64,000 bases of DNA, taken from Saprospiraceae bacterium. GTDB lineage: Bacteria > Bacteroidota > Bacteroidia > Chitinophagales > Saprospiraceae. The DNA is taken from positions 186,001 through 250,000 of the forward strand of contig JAQXDE010000032.1 in assembly GCA_029251525.1 (NCBI GenBank), in the 5' to 3' direction. The translations under genes were made by a program, and so were the position numbers. The notes below the pieces were generated by a model. The model ran no database searches. It worked only from the letters and a program-made list of their open reading frames with translations, and was not told the DNA's origin. Below are positions 38,193 through 47,859 of the stretch, piece after piece (positions within the stretch are counted from its first letter, which is position 1; each line of letters starts with the position of its first letter).

Positions 38193-39626
38193 TAGCTTTT
38201 AAATAGATAATTAAAGGCAATTATTTTTCTCGATTTAAAATTAAGCAGGGGCTTCATTATATTAATTATGTGCTCAAGAAGCACAACTACAATTTCTTCA
38301 GTGAACAAAAATAGCAAGAGGGTTATTCCCCAAACTTTGAATTTTTATAATTTATTCTTCAACCATTGAACCAGCCATAATTATGAATTGATCCTAATAA
38401 AAAATCCAGTGATTCCTCCATTTAATTTTTTCAGGATATAGGCACGCATTTATCTCAATATTATTTGATTAAAAATTGCGGATAAAGACTTGAGTTAATA
38501 ATCAACAGAATCAAACAAAAAAGACATCTTCGGATGGAATTCATCTACCTCAATTCAGTTAATATCTTTTTCTAAATCTAGAGTATTGTTGACTAGTAAA
38601 GTAATTGACTTTATTTCTTTTGGCTTATTATTTAAATGAATATAATTCAAAAAATGTAATAGATACAACACTGGTAATCAAATTGGGAGGGAAGGAGTTT
38701 GGGTTCCATTACAAAAGACAAAAACTATGCTAATAGTTTTTTAAAATCCGTTAAGTGTTAATTAATCACGAAACCAATAAATCCTCAAGTCAACTTTTCA
38801 CTTCCTTAAAAATATATTAAACTTTTGTTAATCATTTAATATCATCGAAATTAAGGGAGTACGGATAATTAATAACCACCATAGATAAAACATAAAATTC
38901 TTAGTCTTTCAAAACTATTTTGTAATAAATCTAAATTGAACTCTTATGTTAATTATTTATAATCAATTTAGTTTTACAATTTGTATGTTAGTGTTGTTTC
39001 TCAATTTGCAAATAGAAATATATTCGTCGCGTTTATTATTTAAATGACTATTTTATAAACGTCCTCAATGTATCTTAAAAGAAAAAATGCTCAATTAATT
39101 TCTCTTATTTTTATTACATTTAACAACAAATTTTGTTTTTTTAACCATCATATTCATATAAACATTGTCCATTAAAATTAAACTAAAAATATTATCCTTT
39201 AAGGGCCATTACTGATATAATTAAAGTAAATCTCAACTATTGATCAGGAAAATGTCAATTCTTTGATAAATAAAAATAAAACTCAAGAAAAATACTGATA
39301 AGGTTGAGATCAGAATAAAGTAAAATTGTCCAAAATAGAAACATAAAAAGCATACAACTTCAAGTGTATCAATTATTCCCAAACAACCTCCATTTATCAA
39401 AACTGAAAAGAGTTTCAAGAAATAAACAAATTATTCAAAATATAGAATCAATACAATTAAAGGAAACATCACTAATTCAAAATCTAAGTAAAAATAAACA
39501 GCTATTTTATTGGGAGAAAGAATAAACCTAGATTATAATTCAATTATTTCATTTAAAATTTACTTATTGAAGGTGAGAAATATTATTTTTACTTATAATA
39601 AAAAATTATTTGTAGTGTATTTGTAG
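38193..39626. other. Gene-free stretch of about 1.4 kb
   Basis: This is the longest stretch here without a recognisable gene. It is very AT-rich with stops in all frames. One 61-codon hydrophobic minus frame at 39233-39418 has low complexity and no supporting start context. I see no repeats or mobile-element ends. It could be decayed beyond recognition. Confidence 0.5.
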
Positions 39627-39787
39627 TAAGGGTTTACTTGAAAATAAACAATATAAAAGTGAACCTTATGCAATAACATTTTTAATTTAAACTAATCTCT
39701 TTTTCAGAGTAAAGATATATAAAACTATAGGGCGTGTGTTAGTTATCATTACGGAACAGTCGGTTAAATTATCGACTGTTCTTTTTT
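39627..39787 (+). ncRNA. Candidate small RNA ending in an intrinsic terminator
   Basis: The plus strand holds a 12-bp hairpin (arms TAAGG-G-TTTACTT at 39627-39639 and AAGTGAACCTTA at 39657-39668, one bulge). About 85 nt of single-stranded A/T-rich sequence and a terminator-like stem with a T tract (39754-39787) follow. No plus-strand gene lies upstream for over 3 kb, so the terminator needs another transcript. A 6S-Flavo-like RNA is one possibility. No promoter was identified. Confidence 0.3.
39754..39787 (+). terminator. Plus-strand intrinsic terminator without an upstream plus-strand gene
   Basis: GAACAGTCG pairs with CGACTGTTC around a 10-nt loop and is followed by TTTTTT on the plus strand only. 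The minus strand continues CGTAATGATAAC, so it is not a good terminator for the ndh gene that ends at 39823. Confidence 0.7.
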
Positions 39788-39822
39788 ATAAAAGACCATT
39801 TATATTTAAAATAAACGAACGA

Positions 39823-41112
39823 TCATTTTTTTGCCTTATTCTTTTGCTCAGATTTTATAATTAAGCGAAGTGATTGATCGTAGGTAAAGTAATTCCAAAC
39901 CCAATTTAAAAAAACAAAAACTTTATTCTTAACTCCAATCAAAGAAAACAGGTGAACAATCAACCAAACAACCCAAGCAAAAAAACCTTTAAACTTAAAT
40001 CTTGGCAAATCCACTACTGCCCTATTTCTACCAATCGTTGCCATTGATCCCAAATCTTTATAAAAAAATGGCTCATTCTTTTTTCCCTTTAATTTATTTT
40101 TCAAATTTTCTGACAACTTATTAGCTTGTTGAATTGCTACTTGTGCTACTTGAGGGTGTCCTTTTGGATAGTTTTCTTCCTCCATATATGCAATGTCTCC
40201 AAGAGCATAAATATTAGAAAACCCTTCAATTTGATTAAACCTATTCACTTTCAACCTATTTCCATAGGTCAATATTTTATCTGGCAATCCATTAATTTTG
40301 TTTCCTGTAATTCCTGCAGCCCAAATAACTTTTTGAGCTTGAATTTTTGTATCATTTGCTAGGTAAACATGTTCACCATCAAAATCTGTTACTCTTGTAT
40401 TTAGTATTACTTTTACTCCAAGATTTTCTAAAAATAATTTTGCACCTTTAGAAGCGTCTGACGACATTCCTTGGAGTAAACAAGAGGAGCTCTGTATTAA
40501 ATAAATGTCAATTTCATTAAAATCTAATTCATTATAATCTTTAGGAATTATATACTTTTTCATTTCAGCTAGTGCTCCTGCCACCTCGACTCCAGTAGGA
40601 CCTCCTCCTACAATAACAATATCAATCAAACCTTGTCTTTCTATAAAATCTGTTGTGGAAATGGCTTTCTCATAATCAGACAATATTCGATTACGTAAAT
40701 ATAATGCCTCTGAAACTGACTTCATTGAAATGCATTTCTCTTCTAAATTTTTATTTCCATAAAAATTAGTCTTAGCACCAATTGAAATTACTAAATGATC
40801 ATATTCTAATATTCCAAGAGGTGTCGTGATCTGATTATTTTCAGAATCAATATCTGTGACCTCTGTTACTCTAATGAATACATTTTTTTTCCTCTGAAAA
40901 ATTTTACGTAAAGGAAAAGCAATAGAACTTGGTTCCAAGCCCGCCATTGCTACTTGATAAAATAATGGCTGAAATTGATGATAATTATTTTTATCTATTA
41001 ATATGATCTGGTAGTTAGTTTTTGCTAATTTTCGAGCTAGACTAAGTCCCCCAAAACCAGCTCCAACAATTACAATTCTTGGTTCTTTTGTATTTGGAAT
41101 ATTAAAAATCAT
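39823..41112 (-). CDS. ndh: Type II NADH dehydrogenase (NDH-2)
   Basis: This flavoprotein (429 aa) oxidises NADH and reduces quinone without pumping protons. The N-terminal FAD-binding Rossmann motif is VIVGAGFGGLSLAR (residues 15-28), followed by DKNNYHQFQPLFYQVA, the NDH-2 hallmark. The NADH-binding Rossmann motif IVGGGPTGVEVAGAL is at about 170-184. The third signature, YALGDIAYME, binds FAD. The C-terminal segment FFAWVVWLIVHLFSLIGV is a membrane anchor of the kind seen in this family. The gene is monocistronic. Confidence 0.93.
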   Translation of the reverse strand: MIFNIPNTKEPRIVIVGAGFGGLSLARKLAKTNYQIILIDKNNYHQFQPLFYQVAMAGLEPSSIAFPLRKIFQRKKNVFIRVTEVTDIDSENNQITTPLGILEYDHLVISIGAKTNFYGNKNLEEKCISMKSVSEALYLRNRILSDYEKAISTTDFIERQGLIDIVIVGGGPTGVEVAGALAEMKKYIIPKDYNELDFNEIDIYLIQSSSCLLQGMSSDASKGAKLFLENLGVKVILNTRVTDFDGEHVYLANDTKIQAQKVIWAAGITGNKINGLPDKILTYGNRLKVNRFNQIEGFSNIYALGDIAYMEEENYPKGHPQVAQVAIQQANKLSENLKNKLKGKKNEPFFYKDLGSMATIGRNRAVVDLPRFKFKGFFAWVVWLIVHLFSLIGVKNKVFVFLNWVWNYFTYDQSLRLIIKSEQKNKAKK

Positions 41113-41540
41113 AGATTACTATTTTTCACAAAATACGAGAAATCATTATTAAAACAGACCGTATTTTTATTAAAAAAAATTCATTTAGAATGATTTTTTT
41201 TCTAGACTACAAAAATTAAACATATCTAGACACATTGGCATTATACTTGATATGTTTTGTTCAGATGATTGAAATAATTAATGTATTTAGTGACCATTTT
41301 TGACTGCTTTCAATCGCCTTACCCTAGATGTTCAATCAGGTTTTTAATTCTCAAAAAGATATATTGTAACCCCGAGATTTCTGAATTGTCTTTTCTTCTT
41401 TGAGTGTTTCACCTTCAAGATATTTCTATTTTTTCTATTTCATTTTTAACCATTTGAATTAGATGTCGATAACAAAATTTTAAATTCCATTAACCTATTT
41501 AGATTAGATGGATGATGTTTTTTAAAATTAAAATCGATTA
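41113..41540. other. Intergenic region upstream of the OmpA-family gene
   Basis: AT-rich spacer between divergent ndh and the OmpA-family gene. No coding relic is seen. The long palindrome at 41541-41584 marks its right end. Confidence 0.45.
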
Positions 41541-41584
41541 AAATATTGTTTATCATTTACTTAAGTAGATGATAAACAATACTT
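41541..41584. repeat. 44-bp near-perfect palindrome
   Basis: The left 22 bp (AAATATTGTTTATCATTTACTT) are, in two parts, the mirror of the right 22 bp with only two mismatched positions and no spacer; the centre is CTT/AAG. It lies 51 bp before the ATG of the OmpA-family gene. There is no adjoining T tract, so a protein-binding operator or cruciform is more likely than a terminator. Confidence 0.75.
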
Positions 41585-41635
41585 TAATTATCTACAACTA
41601 TAATTTTACTTTATATCCAATTAATTACAATCACT

Positions 41636-42778
41636 ATGCAACCACTAAAAATAAAACTATTTGTAATTTTCTCTTTAATTTGTTTTGTCGCTCTTGGGCA
41701 AAATAATGTTTTGTTAGAGGGCTATGTATCTGCAGAAAATAATCGAGGATTTGTTAAAAACGCAGAAGTCAAAATACTAGACCATCTTACCCATAAACTA
41801 CAGGCAAAAATAACCACAGGAATTAATGGCAATTTTGCAATAAAAGTTCCTAAAGGGAATAAATTTAAAGTTATTGTCGTTCACAAAAATTATATTGATG
41901 CAGAAAAAATTGTTTCCACAATTGGATTAAAAGCTGCTAAAAAGATGACTGTAAATATCAAAATGGAACATAAACCTGGATATATTTTCGATGTTACAAT
42001 GACAGAATCTAATCATAAAGGAACAGCTCTTTTACCTTCAATTGATAGTGCTAGAATTGAAGTCTACAATAATACAAATAGGAAGGAAGAATTAGTCTTA
42101 TTAGACCATCCATCATCAGTATTTAATTTCTTTTTTGAAAAGGGAAATCATTACACAATTATGATTAGGAAAAAAGGATATTTCAACAAAAGAATTGAAG
42201 CATACGTCGACGTAGATAATTGCATATTATGTTTTGATGGTTTGAGTATGAATGGTGTCTCTGAAATAATGACTGATGGAAATAAAATGGGAACTTTTTT
42301 AGCGAATATCGAAATGGAACCTATTGAAGTAAATAAGACTTATGATATTGAAAATATTTATTACGATTTCGACAAATGGAATATTCGCCCCGATGCCTCT
42401 GTTGAATTAGATAAATTGCAAACCATTTTAAAAGATAACCAACATGTAATTGTTGAAATGGGATCACATACTGATGCACGCGGAAATGATGATTATAATT
42501 TGATTTTATCAGATAAGAGAGCCAAAGCAGCTGTTGAATATTTAGCTACAAAAGAAGGAATTGATATTGAAAGATTACAGGCAAAGGGATATGGTGAAGA
42601 GCAACTTGTTAATCGATGTACAAATGGTGTAAATTGTACAGAAAAAGAACATCAACGTAATCGGAGAACTGCCTTAAAAATTATTGGAACTATCGATATT
42701 GACCCACTTGATGAAAAAAGCTTGAAAGAAATAATCGATTCTGAACAAATGGAGCAATTAATGTCCATAAAAAATTAA
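41636..42778 (+). CDS. OmpA-family peptidoglycan-associated outer-membrane protein
   Basis: The 380-aa product has a signal peptide (1-21, VALGQ). Residues about 25-110 form a CarboxypepD-regulatory-like beta-sandwich (LLEGYVSAENNRGFVKNAEV) and about 115-230 a second beta-rich domain. The OmpA C-like domain spans about 238-350, with IYYDFDKWNIRPDA, the peptidoglycan-binding GSHTDARGNDDYN and LSDKRAKAAVEYL. A 30-residue tail follows. It should tether the outer membrane to the cell wall. It is monocistronic, with a strong palindrome upstream and a perfect terminator downstream. Confidence 0.92.
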   Translation: MQPLKIKLFVIFSLICFVALGQNNVLLEGYVSAENNRGFVKNAEVKILDHLTHKLQAKITTGINGNFAIKVPKGNKFKVIVVHKNYIDAEKIVSTIGLKAAKKMTVNIKMEHKPGYIFDVTMTESNHKGTALLPSIDSARIEVYNNTNRKEELVLLDHPSSVFNFFFEKGNHYTIMIRKKGYFNKRIEAYVDVDNCILCFDGLSMNGVSEIMTDGNKMGTFLANIEMEPIEVNKTYDIENIYYDFDKWNIRPDASVELDKLQTILKDNQHVIVEMGSHTDARGNDDYNLILSDKRAKAAVEYLATKEGIDIERLQAKGYGEEQLVNRCTNGVNCTEKEHQRNRRTALKIIGTIDIDPLDEKSLKEIIDSEQMEQLMSIKN

Positions 42779-42811
42779 CCTAATATATATATATTAAAAT
42801 ATCAATAAACT

Positions 42812-42857
42812 AAAAGAGTGAGTAATTGTAACAATACAATTACTCACTCTTTTTTTT
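42812..42857. terminator. Bidirectional terminator between the OmpA-family gene and dciA
   Basis: AAAGAGTGAGTAATTG and CAATTACTCACTCTTT pair perfectly over 16 bp around an 8-nt loop, with A and T tracts outside. Confidence 0.92.
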
Positions 42858-42877
42858 GGGAAAAACTTAAGCTGTAT

Positions 42878-43168
42878 TTACCTAATTACCACCTCATCTA
42901 TATAATTTTCTCCTAACTCATCATTCATCATTCTTTTAACTTTATCTTTTGCAAAAGAAAGCTCTTGTTTCAAAGGAGCTGAATCGATAGTAACAAATAA
43001 CTTCCTATTTCGAATAGAGATGCGTGACGTATATTTTGAAATAGTTGATCCCATTAAAGTTTCCCAAGTAGTTGCTAGTTTATTTTTATATAATTTTGAT
43101 TTATATTTATACCCACCGACTAAGTTTTTTAAAACTTCATCAATTCGCTTGTCATTATGTTTTTTCAT
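42878..43168 (-). CDS. dciA: DUF721 / DciA-family protein (probable replicative helicase loader)
   Basis: The 96-aa protein is a compact DUF721 domain. The core runs YKNKLATTWETLMGSTISKYT, given here as its key W-x-x-x-x-G-x-x-I-x-x-x-T pattern, then LFVTIDSAPLKQELSFAK, where LFVxxDSAxLxQEL is the family hallmark. DciA loads the DnaB helicase in bacteria that lack DnaC. The gene follows recF by 65 bp in the same direction, a standard Bacteroidota arrangement that supports the assignment. It is shorter than proteobacterial DciA, as usual in this phylum. Confidence 0.88.
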   Translation of the reverse strand: MKKHNDKRIDEVLKNLVGGYKYKSKLYKNKLATTWETLMGSTISKYTSRISIRNRKLFVTIDSAPLKQELSFAKDKVKRMMNDELGENYIDEVVIR

Positions 43169-43233
43169 GAAACAAAACTATTCTTTAATTTTCAAAAGTT
43201 ATAATTATTCGATCTAGATTTTTCTAAATAATT

Positions 43234-44355
43234 CTATTCCTTCAGTTCTCCATTTTCAATATAGAATTTTTTATAATCTGTTGCGAAGTTTTTTATAATT
43301 TCCTCTACCCTATTTTCATGGGTATCAGTGATGAAAACCTGTCCAAAATTCTTCTCTAAAATCAACTTAATCAATTGTTGAACACGGCCTTCATCTAATT
43401 TATCAAAAATATCATCCATCAATAGGATAGGGTTAGAAATATGGTTTTTTTTCAAAAAATCATATTGAGCCAACTTCATCGATAATACATAAGACTTTAA
43501 TTGTCCTTGCGAGCCAAATTTTCGCAATAGATGAGTCTCAATTCGAAATACCAAATCATCTTTGTGAATTCCGCAGGTAGTACGAGTGAGAATTCTATCT
43601 TTTTCCCTTGATTCTTTTAATTGATTAGCAAAATCTCCGTACTTTAAACTAGAGGAATAGATACAATCTATTTTTTCTTGACCACTCGAAATATCTTGAT
43701 AAAACTCTTTAAACACAGGACGAAAGGAATTAATAAATTCTTTTCTTTTCTCAAAAATAACCTGAGCAGGTCCAATTAATTGTTGATCATAAATATCAAC
43801 TAACTCAGCATTAAAAGAGCGGGTTTCTGCAAATTTTTTTAAAGCAGAATTCCTCTGTTTTAAAATCTTATTGTAAGTAATTAGATTTTTCAAATAATCT
43901 CCATCCAATTGCGATAAAGTATTATCCAAAAATCTACGCCGTTCTTCACTTCCTTCTGTTGCCATCAATGTATCGTCTGGAACGATAATAACAACTGGTA
44001 TCATCCCAATATGCTCGGACAATTTTTGATAAGCAACATCATCTTTTTCAATCTCTTTATTTTTACCAGGCTGAACTTTTGCAACAATTTTAATTTTAGA
44101 TTTACTTTTTTTTTCTATTTTTTTCTCATTTAGAAAATAGCCTTCCAACCTAAAAAATTCCGTTGAGTGTTTCACCACATTTCGATCATTTACACCTCGG
44201 TGACTTTTACACATACAGAGATAATATATTGCATCCAATAGGTTCGTTTTACCCATTCCATTTTTCCCAACAAAGCAATTTAATCGCTCGCTGAAAACAA
44301 ATTGACCAGAATCATAATTTTTAAACTGGGTTAATTTAAGTCCTTGAATTTTCAT
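43234..44355 (-). CDS. recF: DNA replication and repair protein RecF
   Basis: RecF is an SMC-like ATPase that helps RecOR load RecA at gaps. Walker A is GKNGMGKTN (residues 30-38), with LLDAIYYLCMCKSHR following. The signature region is FGSQGQLKSYVLSMKLAQ and Walker B ILLMDDIFDKLDEGR, followed by VFITDTHE. The length of 373 aa is normal. A lysine-rich loop at about residue 75-95 (EKKIEKKSKSKIK) is a local expansion. It heads a recF-dciA unit and is divergent from pdhA. Confidence 0.96.
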   Translation of the reverse strand: MKIQGLKLTQFKNYDSGQFVFSERLNCFVGKNGMGKTNLLDAIYYLCMCKSHRGVNDRNVVKHSTEFFRLEGYFLNEKKIEKKSKSKIKIVAKVQPGKNKEIEKDDVAYQKLSEHIGMIPVVIIVPDDTLMATEGSEERRRFLDNTLSQLDGDYLKNLITYNKILKQRNSALKKFAETRSFNAELVDIYDQQLIGPAQVIFEKRKEFINSFRPVFKEFYQDISSGQEKIDCIYSSSLKYGDFANQLKESREKDRILTRTTCGIHKDDLVFRIETHLLRKFGSQGQLKSYVLSMKLAQYDFLKKNHISNPILLMDDIFDKLDEGRVQQLIKLILEKNFGQVFITDTHENRVEEIIKNFATDYKKFYIENGELKE

Positions 44356-44521
44356 ATATAAAACTGCCTTTTACAGGCAAAAAAATAATTATTTGTATCG
44401 CTCCAAATTAATATTAAAGTTGGATATTTCAATCAAAAACAAATGAATTTTGCAGATTCTAAATTTAGAATTATCTTTATGGTTCAATTCAATCACATTT
44501 TTTCAAAAATTAGAATTTAAC

Positions 44522-45550
44522 ATGACGAAAGTAGTTGAAAAAGTATCAAAAAGAGGTAAAAAGACACCAAAATATAACAAAGAGACTTATTTAACATGGT
44601 ATGAAACCATGCTCAGGATTCGCCGGTTTGAAGAAAAATCCTTGCAAAAATATGGACAAGAACAAATTCGTGGTTTTCTCCACGTATATATAGGTCAGGA
44701 AGCAATCGCAGCTGGATTGGTTTCAGCCATAAAAAAAGAGGATGCCATAGTTACTGCTTACCGTCAACATGGTTTGGCTATCAGTCGAGGGATTTCCACA
44801 AAAAAATGTATGGCTGAATTGTATGGTAAGAAAACAGGAATAGTAAAAGGAAAAGGTGGATCGATGCACTTCTTCTCAAAAGAACACAGATTCTTTGGAG
44901 GAAATGGAATTGTTGGAGCTCAAATTCCAATTGGAACTGGTATTGGTTTCGCAGAAAAATATCGAGGAACTGACTTACTTTGTGTAACTATGTTTGGCGA
45001 CGGAGCTGCTCGACAAGGAGCATTATACGAATCATTTAATATGGCAATGACTTGGAAATTACCCGTGCTTTATATTTGTGAAAACAATCATTATGCAATG
45101 GGGACTTCTGTAGAACGAACAAGTAATGTTGCTGATATATACAAAGTAGGTAGTGCGTTTGATATGCCAAGTGAAGCAGTAGATGGAATGTCCCCAGAGT
45201 CTGTACACGAAGCTTTATCTAGAGCTGCAGAACATATCCGTTCAGGAAAAGGGCCTTACTTTTTAGAAATAAAAACTTATAGGTATAAAGGGCATTCAGT
45301 TTCTGATCCAGGAACTTACAGAACCAAAGATGAATTAAAAGAATATCAAAGTATCGATCCTATAAAGGTAACAGAGAAAAAGATATTAGAAGGAAATATC
45401 GCCACTGCTGAAGAAATTAAAGCTATCAAAGACAAAATCAAAGCGGAAATAAACGAGGCTGTGGAATTTGCTGAAAACTCTGATTTCCCTGATGGAGATA
45501 ACTTGTTTGAAGATAATTACATGCAAGAAGATTATCCATATACAAGCTAG
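44522..45550 (+). CDS. pdhA: Pyruvate dehydrogenase E1 component alpha subunit
   Basis: The ATG at 44522 is chosen because it starts the conserved N-terminus; an earlier in-frame ATG at 44450 would add 24 residues of unlikely composition. The 342-aa protein binds thiamine diphosphate through FGDGAARQGALYESFN. It has RIRRFEEKSLQKYGQ, GFLHVYIGQEA, the GKGGSMHFF loop and the phosphorylation-loop region YKGHSVSDPGTYR, all E1-alpha hallmarks. It makes the heterotetrameric E1 that decarboxylates pyruvate. E1-beta and E2 are not adjacent and must be encoded elsewhere. Confidence 0.96.
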   Translation: MTKVVEKVSKRGKKTPKYNKETYLTWYETMLRIRRFEEKSLQKYGQEQIRGFLHVYIGQEAIAAGLVSAIKKEDAIVTAYRQHGLAISRGISTKKCMAELYGKKTGIVKGKGGSMHFFSKEHRFFGGNGIVGAQIPIGTGIGFAEKYRGTDLLCVTMFGDGAARQGALYESFNMAMTWKLPVLYICENNHYAMGTSVERTSNVADIYKVGSAFDMPSEAVDGMSPESVHEALSRAAEHIRSGKGPYFLEIKTYRYKGHSVSDPGTYRTKDELKEYQSIDPIKVTEKKILEGNIATAEEIKAIKDKIKAEINEAVEFAENSDFPDGDNLFEDNYMQEDYPYTS

Positions 45551-45569
45551 TCCTATTTAGATATACAGA

Positions 45570-45610
45570 AAAACCTCCTGTGAAAATGTTTTCGCAGGAG
45601 GTTTTGTTTT
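45570..45610. terminator. Terminator between convergent pdhA and the Spy-like lipoprotein gene
   Basis: AAAACCTCCTGTGAAAA pairs with TTTTCGCAGGAGGTTTT (17 bp, one mismatch) around a 2-nt spacer. A T-rich stretch follows on the plus strand. Confidence 0.88.
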
Positions 45611-45647
45611 CGATTGACCCCAGATTTTTATGCATTTTAATGTGTTG

Positions 45648-46112
45648 TTATTTTCCATTCCGTCCTCCTGGGGGTCCTCCACCTCGTCCACCTCTAGTTC
45701 TTCTTTGTTCTCTTTTAATTTCAAGATATTTGGCAAATTGTTCCTTCGTCATTACACTTGACAATTCGGTATTTTGTTCCTTTTGTTGTTTTTGCATTTC
45801 ACTTCTCACTATTCCTCTATCTCCATTATTTTTTTCCCAAAGTTCTCTTCTTTTTACTTGATACTTAGCTAAGATCTCTTCGACTTTTACTATCTGCGCT
45901 TCTGACAAATTAAGTTGTGCGTAAAATTCCTTTTGCCTTCTTTTCTGTGCTTCTGGATTACGTTTTCCTTTGCGGCTTTGTCTTCCCTCTCTTTCTGTTT
46001 TAGTTATTTCCAAAGGAACAGCCTCGGAAATAGTTACGTCAGCTGATTTTTTATTGCAACTAAGCAAGATTAAAAGAGCAAAAAATAAAAATGATACTCT
46101 AAATAATTCCAT
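45648..46112 (-). CDS. Spy/CpxP-like lipoprotein with RGG-rich tail
   Basis: The 154-aa product has a lipoprotein signal peptide with lipobox LLSC (Cys19). A basic linker (about 40-60, many Arg/Lys) follows. A helical domain then has LNLSEAQIVKVEEIL and, later, MTKEQFAKYLEIKREQR; this pair of LTxxQ-like elements suggests the Spy/CpxP fold, a periplasmic chaperone or stress sensor. The C-terminus is a Gly/Arg/Pro-rich tail (TRGGRGGGPPGGRNGK). The frame is clean and has its own terminator shared with pdhA. Function is inferred only from the fold-like motifs. Confidence 0.72.
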   Translation of the reverse strand: MELFRVSFLFFALLILLSCNKKSADVTISEAVPLEITKTEREGRQSRKGKRNPEAQKRRQKEFYAQLNLSEAQIVKVEEILAKYQVKRRELWEKNNGDRGIVRSEMQKQQKEQNTELSSVMTKEQFAKYLEIKREQRRTRGGRGGGPPGGRNGK

Positions 46113-46641
46113 GTATTTAATTTTGGTTTTATTAAAATAATTTTTGATTAAAAAAAAACAAAATAGATAGCTTTCTAAAAAATAATTTCGTGGTACTTTA
46201 GATTTTATTCATCTCTTTGATGTTTAAATTATAAAAAACTTGCGATTGAACTTGTAGCAGCTGGTCTTTTCTTTACCTAAAACATACATTCTTCTGTAAA
46301 CTAAATCAAAAATTATGAAAAAACTCAACTGTAAATAATTATTTAGCGGCTAATTCTTTAAGTATTGGATGTTAACTTTTACCTCCAAAATCACTTGAAT
46401 AATTTTTCCTACAGGATATCTTCCCAATTAATCCTATAATTACTTAGGAATTTTTGGAAGCCTTGATAAATCTCAATAGTTGGAGGAGGAACATCCCTCC
46501 CTTCTTTTGAATTAATCTAATACTTTTGATTTCACCTTTATATATCAAATGAAAAAAGAGAAAGATCCTTTAAAATTACACGATTATTTCCAAATATAAT
46601 GACTTCATGAAATGAAGATGAAATAGTAATATATAAATATC
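46113..46641 (-). other. Intergenic region with a possible decayed gene
   Basis: On the minus strand at about 46530-46340 a protein-like run appears: SKEGRDVPPPTIEIYQGFQ, then KFLSNYRINWEDIL-stop. It continues with shifted pieces EVKVNIQYLK and LKELAAK. The pieces are interrupted by at least three stops and two frame changes. It looks like a gene relic of unknown family, but it is short. Confidence 0.35.
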
Positions 46642-46681
46642 AAAAAGTCCTGCTAGAAAATATCTAAGCAGGACTTTTTTT
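46642..46681 (-). terminator. Terminator of iscS
   Basis: AAAAAGTCCTGCT pairs with AGCAGGACTTTTT around a 12-nt loop, with T tracts on both strands, 30 bp below the iscS stop codon. Confidence 0.88.
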
Positions 46682-46710
46682 AGAAATGAGGTTAAACAAA
46701 TATTTCTATT

Positions 46711-47859
46711 TTATTTAACAGCTTCTTTTACTTGAACAATAGATTTTAATTTCTCCACTAAGATCCTCACTTCGTCCATTGTATTATATTTTGAGAAAGA
46801 AAAACGAATAGATTTTCGATTAGGATCTGCTTGTATTTTCTCTAAAACATGTGAACCTTTTTCAGCACCTGAACTACACGCACTTCCTCCGGAGGCACAT
46901 ATCCCTAAAATATCTAAATTTAATAGTAACAGTTCAGATTTGGGTGAAGGTGGAAAGGAAACAGACAATGTTTTAAAATGGAAATCTCCTTCATGATCTC
47001 CATTAAAATGAATATCTTCAAAATGCTCCTTTAATTCACTTTTCAAATACATCCTTAAACCCAAGGTATGTTCTCGAGTCCTTTCCAAGCCTCCATAAGA
47101 CAATTCTAAGGCTTTAGCCATGCCTGCTATTCCATAGATATTTTCAGTACCTGCTCTCATATTTCTTTCTTGAGCACCACCATTAATTATAGGTTTAACA
47201 AGATTATCCCCATTTATGTAAATAAATCCAACTCCTTTTGGACCATGAAACTTATGAGCTGCCCCTGCTAAGAAATTGATTTTAGTTTCGTCAACATTAA
47301 TCGGAAAATACCCCATAGTTTGAACAGTATCAGAATGAAAATAAACATCGTGTTCAACACATATATCTGACACTTTTTTTAGATCTAGCATAGTCCCTAT
47401 CTCATTATTACAATGCATCAGACTAACTAGTGTTTTACCTGAATCCTCTGAAACTAAGTCCTCCAAATGGGCTAAATCAACTCTACCTTTTTTATCAATA
47501 TTTACAAATTCAACTTTTACATTAGACTCCTTTGCTAACGCTTCTAAAGTATGCAAAATGCAATGGTGCTCAATCTGAGATGTAATAATTCTTGTTACAT
47601 CAAGGTCACGTATTGCACATTTTAATACCATATTATTCGCCTCGGTTCCTCCAGAGGTGAAAAATATTTCACCAATTGACGCCCCAATAATATTGGCAAT
47701 TTTTTTTCGAGCCTCTTCGATCACCGTTCTGGCCTCTCGTCCTTCTTTATGAATAGAAGAGGGGTTACCGTAATGGTTTCGCATCAAATCAGACATGAAG
47801 TCAATCACTTCTCCACTTATCGGAGTGGTTGCTGCATTATCGAAATAAATTCTTTTCAT
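46711..47859 (-). CDS. iscS: Cysteine desulfurase (IscS/NifS class)
   Basis: This PLP enzyme (382 aa) releases sulfur from cysteine for Fe-S clusters and tRNA thiolation. The N-terminus IYFDNAATTPIS and GNPSSIHKEGREAR are class V aminotransferase hallmarks. The PLP lysine is in AAHKFHGPKG (Lys203). The catalytic cysteine is in the extended loop SGGSACSSGAEKGSHVL (Cys328), which marks the class I (IscS/NifS) type. No iscU, hesB or regulator lies next to it, so it may serve tRNA modification or general Fe-S assembly. Confidence 0.95.
   Translation of the reverse strand: MKRIYFDNAATTPISGEVIDFMSDLMRNHYGNPSSIHKEGREARTVIEEARKKIANIIGASIGEIFFTSGGTEANNMVLKCAIRDLDVTRIITSQIEHHCILHTLEALAKESNVKVEFVNIDKKGRVDLAHLEDLVSEDSGKTLVSLMHCNNEIGTMLDLKKVSDICVEHDVYFHSDTVQTMGYFPINVDETKINFLAGAAHKFHGPKGVGFIYINGDNLVKPIINGGAQERNMRAGTENIYGIAGMAKALELSYGGLERTREHTLGLRMYLKSELKEHFEDIHFNGDHEGDFHFKTLSVSFPPSPKSELLLLNLDILGICASGGSACSSGAEKGSHVLEKIQADPNRKSIRFSFSKYNTMDEVRILVEKLKSIVQVKEAVK

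Noticed and set aside
39233-39418. 61-codon hydrophobic minus-strand frame in the gene-free stretch
   Set aside because: Low-complexity Phe/Leu/Ile content from AT-rich DNA, no promoter or start context, and no family likeness.
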